A stretch of 64,000 bases of DNA, from positions 55,816,063 to 55,880,062 of the forward strand of contig CM057233.1 of NCBI GenBank assembly GCA_029891385.1, written 5' to 3'. The position numbers were made by a program, and so were the translations under genes. The notes under the pieces are model-generated. The model made no database searches and had not been told where the DNA came from. It saw nothing but the letters and a program-made list of their open reading frames with translations. The stretch's first letter is position 1. The number at the start of each line of letters is the position of its first letter. Below are positions 11,609 through 23,264 of this stretch, one piece after another. This DNA comes from Erythroxylum novogranatense (lineage: Eukaryota > Streptophyta > Magnoliopsida > Malpighiales > Erythroxylaceae).

Positions 11609-14600
11609 GACTACCAATATCAGTATCATTCAGTACAGTAAAATCATATAATACAATCATCCACTTTTATACATGCCAGAAATCATACAATTCACCTTTG
11701 CACGTAATTCACGTTAAGCATGTACACAACCAAAATTTGAGAAACCAACTAGGTTACTCACCTATTACTTCGAGCTAATGGGAAAGCCTCTGTGACGTCG
11801 GTCAATCGACGCTCCAATTGGGCCTCTATATGAATCAGAAAAAATACGAGTCACTAAATATGAAATTTGTGCTCATGTTGATGAAATATGCATGTTCATG
11901 AATTCCCGGTCCTAATTCAATATTTTCCCATAATAAAATTCTGTCAAAAATTAGAAATCCATAGGCGCTGACGGTGCGCAATTCGGACCTCTATAGGTCA
12001 TCAATTAAATAAAACAGTGTTTACATGTTCCGTCAATAGAGGCTACGTCAAATTCCCGTCTAAAAATTCCCGTTTTCTCATAATATGAAATTAAATGTTC
12101 AACGAATCCGATGCCTCTGGAATCAGGTCAATCGGACGTCGGACGGGAAAGAAATTGACAAAAGAACACTTGTACCATTTAATATCAAAATAATAATCAA
12201 AAATAAAATAAATAAATATATATATATATACGGAAACGCCCGCCTCGCGGGGGCGAGACGCCGCCCACGCGAGGCTGATTTACCTCGTTTAAATCGCGAG
12301 GCGGCGTCGCCCTCATGATCGTCCGATTAATCTCGCCTCGAGGCGAGATGTCGCCTCATGAGACGCGAGTTTCCCTACTTCGCTTTGCCCTTTTTCCAAA
12401 TTTCAATCCCAATTTCCAACTACTCTAATTCTTAGCACACAAATCAGAAAATACCCACTATACCTCATTGGAAAGCTTATGAAAAGCTCTACAATTCTCA
12501 AGAAGACCATAAAATCAATTCCAACCCTAAGGGTGTCAAATATCCCATCAAACCTTCTGCCTACTCCAATCCCATTAAAACAGAACAGTACATTTCAAAT
12601 TTAATAACTCTCATTCTGTTCAGTCAAAATTGCACAATAACTATGTTCATCAAGGTCACAATGTTATATCTAACTTTCATGAACAACTAAAATCCAATTC
12701 CATTGTTAACTTGGTCAAATAATTCAATCAATGATGCTGTCCCTGAAATCATCCAATATGAGCAGTAATCTTACAAGAAGCATAACTTCCAGTATATAAG
12801 TCAATAAAATCAGAACTTTATATCCTTGTAAAGATAACATCATAAACTTCATTTTTCATGAAGCACTCAACCTCCAATTCAATCTCTAACAATTTCAAAA
12901 CTGTTATGGAAGTTTCTGTTATCATCAGCCATTCATAACCTAATGTAGGATCAGTTTTTGAAAAATCATATCTCCCAATTCTGACTTCTAAAATTACATA
13001 CCAAATATCAATTTCAAGATAATCTCTTCCTCTACAACTTTTCAGAAGCTCACTCACACCAATTCAGTCCACATAAAATGTTAAAATTGCCTCAAATCAG
13101 TAAACTCACAAAATCACACTTAAACTAGGTTTCATCCAAAATGATCAAAACCAGCCATTAGTAATCAATTCATATCTCCCAATATATAATTCCAAAAATA
13201 GCAAGATCGGTAGCAATGGAAAGATAATCAAATATTCTACAACTTCCATGAAGACCATTCTCCCTAATTCCATCTCAATTAATTCATAAAAATCAACAAA
13301 ACTCAGATGTCATGGTTGCGGTTACTGTTCACAGGCAATGGAACAGTAACTTTCCATGCAAAATTTCACCCCTCTATCATTGAAATTCAATAACACCTAT
13401 TTCACACTAAATTGAAGCCAACATCCCAAAGTTTCAGTGGCCACTAACCTTACCTCATTTGCATTTCTACACATTAAGTTATGAATAAAACAGTAACATC
13501 ACTTATAATTCCAATTTTCCAGATTTAAGGTTAACCTTAGTTCAACCACTTCAATGCCTTTTCACATCACTAGACATCAAAATAAATACAAATTAAATAT
13601 TACTCCAGTCATACATATACTAGGGTTAATACTGAAAATTTACAGCATTAAATTCCTCCATTCAAAGACTCAAATAATTATCCCTATTCAATTTAAAATC
13701 AAACCATATCATTACTTTCAATTCAGTCATCACTTAGCTTTATGCCCCTTACTTTAATCATAATAATCAACACTTTAATGTCTACATGAACCTTATACAT
13801 GCTTTAAATCCTTATATTAACTACCCCATACTATCATGACATTTATTTCCATGTAAAAACAACATTTAAAACTCAAACCTTAAATAACAACTTACCTAAT
13901 TCAAACCCTCCTTCAAACCTTCAACAACCACTTTCTAACTTCTACACCAAAGTATCAACCCCCTTCCCTTCTCAAATATACTCAAGACTCATCTTCTAGC
14001 TTTGAGGGAATCAAAGAGAGGAGCTTGAAGTTATGGAGAAAGATGAGAAGAGAGCAAAATCGATGGTTTAAAAGAAGAGTTGGTTTTTGTGTGTTTCGGA
14101 TGGCTATACATAAGGCACAAAATCATCTTTCCTTCCTTCTTTCAACACATGTCCGAGAGAGCAATGAGAGGGTGCACTAATGTTGCTTTTAAATGGCAAA
14201 ATTTGATTGGTTTCAAATTCAAAGAAAAGTCAAATTATACTTGTTTAATCCAGTCCAAAATTTTACTCCATTTCACTCCAATGGCCCTACTTTCAGTCCC
14301 AAAATAAAATACCCAATATTACAGTATCAGTGGGTAGCAATTTTTGCTACCGAGAATCGACCGGTTCGCCAATTGGCGATTTATCCGGTCCGAGAATTTC
14401 CCCGAATTATTTTTCTGAGAATTAATGAAATTCCCTAAAATTATAAAACAGGTAACAGTGCACTCCAAATAATTTTTCAATCACGAAAATCACCTTTTCT
14501 ACTCCAAAACAAGTTTAGGCGATTCTGGCGATTTTGCGGTCAGGAATTTTCTCCTGAAAATTCCAGAAAATTCCTATAAATCCCAAAAATGTAAAACGCT

Positions 14601-14824
14601 TAATAAGCGCTTTCGAACAATTTTTTAAATCCCATAACCACGTTAATCACAATAAAATACCGTTAGGCCCAATTCTGGGAATGTCATGAATGCATTTATT
14701 GTAATTCCATGTACAATTGATACTGTATCAATCCTATTATGCATGAACGATTCTAAATATTCCTATTAGTCCCATCCTATGCCAAGTTTACTATTTTACC
14801 CATCCAGAGGGGTGGGATGTTACA

Positions 14825-14860
14825 ATTCTCCTCCTTATAAAATTTCGTCCTCGAAATTCC
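14825..14860 (-). other. Element C polypurine tract and preceding palindrome
   Basis: On the minus strand AAGGAGGAGAAT touches the LTR. Just before it lies GGAATTTCGAGGACGAAATT, an AATTTCG/CGAAATT palindrome also found before the PPT of A, B, E and G. Confidence 0.82.
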
Positions 14861-17800
14861 CGATCAACAGTTCACTATGACAATAATCATATGAGTCTAT
14901 ATATCCTATACACTTTTCACTTAATAATTCACTTATCGGTGATCACTATGACCACTCTCGATGCGTGGTTCGATTCTTGATTTGGCTAACTTCGTTATCA
15001 CTTAGTACAATAAACGGATTTAACAAGACTATCGATTGACGTTCTCATTTTCTTAGCTATTTCACTTGCCATGTCTAAGATAGTCACTACCTTTGGTTAC
15101 TGATATCTAATACTTTTCCCCGATGCCATATAGTCCAATTTTTGTTCCATTGAGTGCGTTTCCATTTCTTTGGTACCTCCCTTAACCACATCGTGACGAT
15201 TTACATTCCTTGGGTACCAATCTGGTGACACTTAATTCCACTTCACTATAATCGGTAACAATGTACCTAATGCGGTCATTTATCCTATGTCATTCACTTT
15301 ATATTCAAAATCGATTCTCGTAAGACAAATCAATATTCTATAGTGTTCACACACTTTATCCGGATATATAGTTTACTCGTCTCATTTGTCCGATCCAAAT
15401 TCCACTTTAGCTAACCATGCGGTCTTCCTAAGTCACTTTCCTTTTCTCACACATTTTAGTCTCAAACCCATTACGGTCTTTAACTCCCGATGAGGCAATC
15501 TGCTTGATTATAACAATATATATTCTCCAAAGAATCAAAACTCTATAACAAGAATATAATCAAACCGACATTCAACCTATAAACACTTGAGCCAAGAATC
15601 ACTTCATTCTATACCTACAATTACTCAATTTCACTTTTCAAATATCTTGACTAGAATGTCTAACTTTGACAGTTCACTTTCTTGTTCTTATACCTTTTAC
15701 CGGGTACTTACTTCTTCTTCAACTTTTGTTCACTATAGTTTTCCAATTCCATTCGTATATTCAAACTCATCATAAGATTTCCCCCTTTACTTTCTCGCAC
15801 TATTTACCTTTTGTATCACTATTTTTTTTACAACTTCAATTTTCCAGAAACACTTCACAATTTCCCCTGATATGCTTGGCATTCATTGAAAACCCCAATA
15901 TCTGTAATTGATCTGTTCATTGCAGCATTGTCGTATTTATACCCGTCTCTTTCCTCAAATTAACCCAGTGTATCCTTATAGGAATCTACAGTCTCCAAGG
16001 CTTTCAATAATGAGAATGGCACTAATACCATTTATCATAGTCAGTTCAATTTATTTCATACTTGTTCCACATATTATCGCAGTTCAATACTCACTGCCCA
16101 CTCTTCCAATGTATGAATATCATCAGTATCAGATTCCTCAATTAGTCCCATCGTTCTTTTTACTTTTCACTGTTCAACACTTCTAAACACATTCTATCTC
16201 TAATCACGATTATTACCATTTGCTTACCTTGCATAATTCCCTATTAGGTCTTATTGACGTTACCATACATCGTTTACCCTTTTCATTGAGTCCACAATCG
16301 CAGTATCGCAATTTCTTTATGAAGGTGTCACTACATCACCTCATTGTCGGTTTCCTTTTTGACCCTCTTGTCTCCATTCGAGTTACTCTTTTCATTTTCT
16401 CTTCTCATTTGTTTCGTATCATTCCTATCAACATATGTTAATACCTTGTCATCTATATTTAAACCTCCAAAATTTTTCCATTTTATTTTAGTATCTCTCT
16501 TCTCGATTCGAGACTCTTTTATTTTCCGTTTCAAATCTAGATTCCTCAGCAGTTTTACATCATAACTGGAGATCGATTCACTTCACATTGCAATAGAATC
16601 ACCTCAAATTAAAATCTCACTCATATGTAATTCTTTACATTTACGTACATACAATGCGATAATCTCAAAGATATGAGCTATGACCCAATTTCACTTTTAA
16701 TTTTGTCCACAAAAGTCTCATCAACCAATGATTATTCCTAATTGTGTTTCAATCCTTCTTCCTATATCGCATAATCTCAATCAAGACACTCTTATGTCTT
16801 CATTTAACGAGATCGAACATTCCTTCGCGAAGGTTCCTTGTGATACCACTTAAACACTTTCTTTACCACTTATTTAGTAATCTATACCGAATCACTTTTC
16901 GCCTTCCTCTCATACAATACACTCACCCACCCTTGTCTTACTTTAACCTCTTAAGAACTTCACACTTTAATCACTCTAAACATTTACCGCTCATTTCTCT
17001 ATAATTTCCATATATCCGTCACATACATTTCATTAGTCACAATCAACATTACTATCAATAGATATCCCTAACGATAATTCACTTAAATGCAATAGCTTTT
17101 CATATACCACTATGGTGGTTTCATTCTTTTCAAGATCTTTATTTCATTCTCACCATATCATTAAACCGTATGTCTCATTCCCTATCCGTTCGTGCAACTT
17201 GACCTTGTAAGGTCATAACAATTTAACTTCTCATCTTATGATCTTTATTCCTATTTTTTTTAATTACATTTTCTGCTACTTATCTTCTATTTTCCTCAAA
17301 TAGTTTATGATCGGGTGTTCACAAATCCCCAATACCCGACAAAATCGTTGATACCACTCCATTTTATCTCTATCTATATACGTATCCATTTACCATTTTC
17401 GTGTCCATATACACCTAATTCAAGATTTCCGATACACCGTCAAGAGAAATCATCATGTCTCTTTTTCCTTTATGATTTTATCATACAATTTCCAACCTCG
17501 AAGCACAATAGTCACATAATCATTTCAGTTTCAAGCATATGCGGTCCAAATCCTAATCATTTCACGAATTCTTGATTTATCAATACACTTTTATCTCACT
17601 CTAATAGCACCGGCATCTTATTATTATTATTTTTTCGATTCTTTCAGCCTCGATAATCCGTTCTGATTACTCTATTGGGCTTCTTTCCATCTCACTATCA
17701 TCATCTACTTATAATATCTACTGATCTCTAACTCAAATACAGTGAATCAAAATATGCCCGATTGGACCATCAATATTTTACTCAATTTCAATATTTCCCC

Positions 17801-18172
17801 TTTCATGACATATACAGTCTGATCGAGCGTAATTACCTAACCATCCCGAGCTTTTAATCTCACTTAGATCTACTATAACCAATAAGCTTCCCATATCTCA
17901 ATGGACTTCTCCCGATTCTCAACATCTGCATTTTACATCACCATAATATTATCAATTTAATTGGAAATTCTTAATCGATCCTAGGCAACACGGTCATTCG
18001 GCTATCACTTATAAGGGTTTCTAACCCAGTACAATGTCAATCTTCTTATCCATTTTTCCTTTATCCTTTCCTAATTAATTATCCCCTTTTAGGGATTTTC
18101 ACTCTAATCCAGTCTCACTCTTCTCTCACTTAGTCACTTGACACTTATGCACCCTTAGGCTTTATCTTCGTG
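14861..18172 (-). other. Element C internal core, non-coding
   Basis: Over 3.3 kb of AT-rich sequence (strongly CT-rich on the plus strand) shows only open frames below 100 codons, without protease, RT, RNase H or integrase motifs. Absence of even broken pol motifs suggests it was not recently coding. Its size is close to the core of G once solo LTR H is removed (about 3.48 kb). Confidence 0.75.
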
Positions 18173-18212
18173 CGACTCTGACTAGGGATCAGTTACCACG
18201 GTCTGCAACGAC
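18173..18212 (-). promoter_or_regulatory. Shared LARD leader motif, element C
   Basis: On the minus strand this reads GTTGCAGACCGTGGTAACTG, then ATCCCTAGTCAGAGTCG. It begins 79 nt inside the LTR edge. Element G has a near-identical block (46834-46875) and E a more diverged one (36582-36615). Confidence 0.78.
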
Positions 18213-18273
18213 ACAACTCAAATGCATGAAACCTATGTTCCAAACTGTGCCCAGATACATTACGTACAACCTG

Positions 18274-18285
18274 GCTCTGATACCA
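18274..18285 (-). other. Element C primer-binding site
   Basis: The plus strand reads GCTCTGATACCA, the exact reverse complement of TGGTATCAGAGC, six bases from the LTR. Confidence 0.92.
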
Positions 18286-18719
18286 CCTAAATGTAACACC
18301 CCACACCCGTCCGACCCGAACCCGATATCGTTGGTGATATCCGAGTCCGTGTCCCACGAGAGTGGCGTACTACATCAGTCGATTTAAAATTCAATATACA
18401 CTTTTTTTTCCTTTTTTTTTTGTAGCCATTAACTCCACGTTCACACGGCAAACACAGTAAGTAAATAAAATCCGTGTTTAATAGAATCCGTTTCGCTTAT
18501 TACACTCATCCAAATATAATTACAATCACCGATGCGGTAAAATATTACTATCACAATGGCTCAAGAAAATACAATGCCTTGTTATACGTTGATTATGAAA
18601 TACAATTTACTAAAACACTAATGCGATACCTAACCGATCCCGACCTCTAACCTTTACTCGTCTACGGTAGACATACTCCGTGTCAACGGGGTATTCTTCA
18701 GACTGAAAATAGATGCAAA

Positions 18720-18768
18720 TTTTGGGTGAGTTTTGCGAACTCGGTGAGAAACCATCATCGATGGTTCA
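18720..18768 (-). promoter_or_regulatory. Conserved double hairpin, element C right LTR
   Basis: Same block as 11089-11136, conserved between the two copies although nearby bases differ. Confidence 0.75.
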
Positions 18769-19150
18769 CTCAAATCATGCATTACGCCCATGGCGTACAG
18801 TACAGTACAGTAATCATCAATTACCAATAAGCAATCATTAACCATATCCAGTAACAGTAAACCATTCACAGTAATTCATGCCATTACAAAAGCAGTACAT
18901 GTCACAAAACAATCATTTATGCGAATGCAATGCATATGTGACTCTTTCCAGCTTATTGATGATTGTGCCCAAGTGCTCGATCGGTGTTCGATGGGGGCGC
19001 GTCGATTTTCTCCCCTCGGGCTCGAGGCCCGGTCAGTACAGTATGAGAGCTCGAAGCTCTTATCAGTAATAATAGCAACTTGGGGCACGTCCATTATCTG
19101 ATCATGCAATTATGCATGCGATGCGATATCAAGATACATATACGGTGTTT

Positions 19151-19236
19151 GGCTATAAAGCCCGAAGTATCGGTGAATCCACGATATGGCTATAAAGCCC
19201 AAAGATAGCGATGTTGATATAATGGCTATAAAGCCC
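19151..19236 (-). repeat. Three spaced hairpin units in element C right LTR
   Basis: GGCTATAAAGCCC at 19151, 19188 and 19224 (spacing 37 and 36), matching the left LTR. Confidence 0.8.
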
Positions 19237-22200
19237 GATCTACCAATATCGGTATCATTGATGACAAGAAAATCATATAATACAATCATCCACTTTTATA
19301 CATGCGAGAAATCATACAATTCACCTTTGCACGTAATTCACGTTAAGCATGTACACAACCAGAAATTTGAGAAACCAACTAGGTTACTCACCTATTACTT
19401 CGAGCTAATGCCGAAAGCCTCTGTGACGTCGGTCAATCGGCGCTCCAATTGGGCCTCTATATGAATCGAAAAATACGAGTCACTAAATATGAAATTTGTG
19501 CTCATGTTGATGAAATATGCATGTTCATGAATTCCGGTCCTAATTCAATATTTTCCCATAATAAAATTCTGTCAAAATTAGAAATCCATAAGCGCCGACG
19601 GTGCATGATTCGGACCTCTATAGGTCATCAATTAAATAAAGCAGTGTTTACATGTTCAATCGATAGGGCTCGTCAAATTCCGTCTAAAATTCCCGTTTTC
19701 TCATAATATGAAATTAAATGTTCAACGAATCCGATGCCTCTGGAATCAGGTCAATCGGACGTCGGACGGAAAGAAATTGACAAAGAACACTTGTACCATT
19801 TAATATCAAAATAATAATCAAAATAAAATAAATATATATATATATATATCGAAGCGCCCGCCTCATGGGAGGCGCCCGCCCTCATGAGGCTGATTTACCT
19901 CGTTTAAATCATGAGGCGAGTCGCCCTCGCGATCGTCCGTTAATCTCGCCCTCGCGAGGCGAGATGTCGCCCTCGCGAGACGCGAGTTTCCCCTACTTCT
20001 GCCTTGCCCTTTTTCCAAATTTCAATCCCAATTTCCAACTACTCTAATTCTTAGCACACAAATCAGAAAAATACCCACTATACCTCATTGGAAAGCTTAT
20101 GAAAAGCTCTACAATTCTCAAGAAGACCATAAAAATCAATTCCAACCCTAAGGGTGTCAAATATCCCATCAAACCTTCTGCCTACTCCAATCCCATTAAA
20201 ACAGAACAGTACATTTCAAATTTAATAACTCTCATTCTGTTCAGTCAAAAATTGCACAATAACTATGTTCATCAAGGTCACAATGTTATATCTAACTTTC
20301 ATGAACAACTAAAAATCCAATTCCATTGTTAACTTGGTCAAATAATTCAATCAATGATGCTGTCCCTGAAATCATCCAATATGAGCAGTAATCTTACAAG
20401 AAGCATAACTTCCAGTATATAAGTCAATAAAATCAGAACTTTATATCCTTGTAAAGATAACATCATAAACTTCATTTTTCATGAAGCACTCAACCTCCAA
20501 TTCAATCTCTAACAATTTCAAAACTGTTATGGAAGTTTCTGTTATCATCAGCCATTCATAACCTAATGTAGGATCAGTTTTTGAAAAATCATATCTCCCA
20601 ATTATGACTTCTAAAAATTACATACCAAATATCAATTTCAAGATAATCTCTTCCTCTACAACTTTTCAGAAGCTCACTCACACCAATTCAGTCCACATAA
20701 AATGTTAAAATTGCCTCAAATCAGTAAACTCACAAAATCACACTTAAACTAGGTTTTATCCAAAATGATCAAAACCAGCCATTAGTAATCAATTCATATC
20801 TCCCAATATATAATTCCAAAAATAGCAAGATCGGTAGAAATGGAAAGATAATCAAATATTCTACAACTTCCATGAAGACCATTCTCCCTAATTCCATCTC
20901 AATTAATTCATAAAAATCAACAAAACTCAGATGTCATGGTTGCGGTTACTGTTCACAGGCAATGGAACAGTAACATTCCATGCAAAATTTCACCCCTCTA
21001 TCATTGAAATTCAATAACACCTATTTCACACTAAATTGAAGCCAACATCCCAAAGTTTCAGTGGCCACTAACCTTACCTCATTTGCATTTCTACACATTA
21101 CGTTATGAATAAAACAGTAACATCACTTATAATTCCAATTTTCCAGATTTAAGGTTAACCTTAGTTCAACCACTTCCAATGCCTTTTTCACATCACTAGA
21201 CATCAAAATAAATACAAATTAAATATTACTCCAGTCATACATATACTAGGGTTAATACTGAAAAATTTACAGCATTAAATTCCTCCATTCAAAGACTCAA
21301 ATAATTATCCCTATTCAATTTAAAATCAAACCATATCATTACTTTCAATTCAGTCATCACTTAGCTTTATGCCCCTTACTTTAATCATAATAATCAACAC
21401 TTTAATGTCTACATGAACCTTATACATGCTTTAAATCCTTATATTAACTACCCCCATACTATCATGACATTTATTTCCATGTAAAAACAACATTTAAAAC
21501 TCAAACCTTAAATAACAACTTACCTAATTCAAACCCTCCTTCAAACCTTCAACAACCACTTTCTAACTTCTACACCAAAGTATCAACCCCCTTCCCTTCT
21601 CAAATATACTCAAGACTCATCTTCTAGCTTTGAGGGAATCAAAGAGAGGAGCTTGAAGTTATGGAGAAAGATGAGAAGAGAGCAAAATCGATGGTTTAAA
21701 AGAAGAGTTGGTTTTTGTGTGTTTCGGATGGCTATACATAAGGCACAAAATCATCTTTCCTTCCTTCTTTCAACACATGTCCGAGAGAGCAATGAGAGGG
21801 TGCACTAATGTTGCTTTTAAATGGCAAAATTTGATTGGTTTCAAATTCAAAGAAAAGTCAAATTATACTTGTTTAATCCAGTCCAAAATTTTACTCCATT
21901 TCACTCCAATGGCCCTACTTTCAGTCCCAAAATAAAATACCCAATATTACAGTATCAGTGGGTAGCAATTTTTGCTACCGAGAATCGACCGGTTCGCCAA
22001 TTGGCGATTTATCCGGTCCGAGAATTTCCCCGAATTATTTTTCTGAGAATTAATGAAATTCCCTAAAATTATAAAACAGGTAACAGTGCACTCCAAATAA
22101 TTTTTCAATCACGAAAATCACCTTTTCTACTCCAAAACAAGTTTAGGCCATTCTGGCGATTTTGCGGTCAGGAATTTTCTCCTAAAATTTCAGAAAAATT

Positions 22201-22461
22201 CCTATAAATCCCAAAAATGTAAACGCTTAATAGCGCTTTCGTAACAATTTTTTAAATCCCATAACCACGTTAATCACAATAAAATACCGTTAGGCCCAAT
22301 TACTGGAATGTCATGAATGCATTTATCTGTAATTCCATGTACACAATTGATCTTGTATCAATCCTATTATGCATGAACAGTTCTAAATATTCCTATTAGT
22401 CCCATCCTATGCCAAGTTTACTATTTTACCCATCCAGGAGGGGGTGGGATGTTACAGAAAG

Positions 22462-23264
22462 TGTGTAAAGTAGTTCTATGTGCATAGAGATAAGTATAAT
22501 CTCTTAGAATGTATTATAATTGATGATAGGAATTTATTGTGTTGGATATTGTTCTGATACTAGTCGGATAGAAACATTTCAGATATGACCGTGACTAATC
22601 AAACTGATAGTGATTGAGGTTGAGGTATTAGTGAATTTGAAGAATTAAAAAGGAATGCGTCATTATTGGTTAATGGAATTTTTGAATCATAGTGTATGTT
22701 AGTGACTGACAAAACAGATTGGGAAGTTAGAAATTTTAAACCGTATTGGAAAATCCTGTTGGGATTCAACTTTTGAGAAAATGATATTTATGACTGCATT
22801 ATGAAAGTATGTGTTTTACCCGCCAAAGAAATCATAGAGAAATCTCTAGGAATCATCAAGTGTTATGTTTCAGCAATAGTGTACAGGAAGAGTAATAAGA
22901 GGTTTAGAGTGTGAAATTGAATAGTTATTCGTAGAGATAACTGACGGACGTGACTGTTAAAACAAAAGTGAGACTGATATTCGTAGAGTCCATTGAGATA
23001 AAGGTAAATAAGAAGACTGAATTCATTATTAAATGGTTTCTATGTGACCGTTGTGTAAATAGATCGGTAAAGTGTTATATGGACTGGATTAATAAACAGT
23101 GTTAAGATCTGATAAATGTGTTTCTGGTACCAAATGTGAGGAATTGCGAATAATTGTAAGGAAATGAGTGAGAATCAGAATAGAAAGGAGTGAATTAATT
23201 CCCTTATCTGAGATCTATTGTATATGAAATTTCGAGGACGAAATTTTAATTAGGAGGGGTGAAT
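22462..23264 (+). other. Element B internal region, right of insertion C, with PPT
   Basis: About 800 bp without recognisable pol. It ends with the palindrome GAAATTTCGAGGACGAAATT (23226-23245) and the polypurine tract AGGAGGGGTGAAT (23252-23264), immediately before the 3' LTR. Confidence 0.75.

Larger units (their letters stand above)
10660..14824 (-). repeat. Element C LTR, left copy (3' LTR)
   Basis: It is paired with 18292-22456 and has the same length (4165 bp). It contains the double hairpin (11089-11135), three GGCTATAAAGCCC units (11522-11608), a CpG-rich patch (12235-12370), and recurring CATTGGAAAG/CATGAAGA modules from 12470 to 13260. Many A5 runs of the right copy are A4 here. 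Open frames at 14080-14438 recur at the same place in the other LTR and are not genes. Confidence 0.9.
10660..22456 (-). mobile_element. Element C: LARD-like retrotransposon with a non-coding core
   Basis: The element is flanked by gaaag at 10655-10659 and 22457-22461, within the internal region of B. Two LTRs of 4165 bp each (TGTAACA...TGTTACA) surround a 3467 bp core. Orientation is minus: the reverse complement of a PBS abuts the right LTR (18274-18285), and the complement of a polypurine tract abuts the left LTR (14825). The core has no gag or pol motif in six frames; only short open frames occur. Long LTRs with a coding-free core of about 3.5 kb fit the published description of LARD elements; the assignment is by architecture. 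Confidence 0.88.
18292..22456 (-). repeat. Element C LTR, right copy (5' LTR)
   Basis: It begins TGTAACACCCCACACC and ends GGATGTTACA next to the TSD gaaag. It is collinear with the left LTR. Differences cluster in CpG-rich words (19855-19990) and in CAG/CTG versus CG words near 18795-19060. Confidence 0.9.

Noticed and set aside
14080..14438. Two overlapping open frames that recur at 21708-22066
   Set aside because: They are identical because they lie in the two LTRs of C, and no conserved domain is visible.
14861..18172. Core of C as a heavily decayed pol
   Set aside because: No catalytic or zinc motif is found in any frame, while pol in A is still readable despite damage; a non-coding origin is preferred, though very old decay cannot be excluded.
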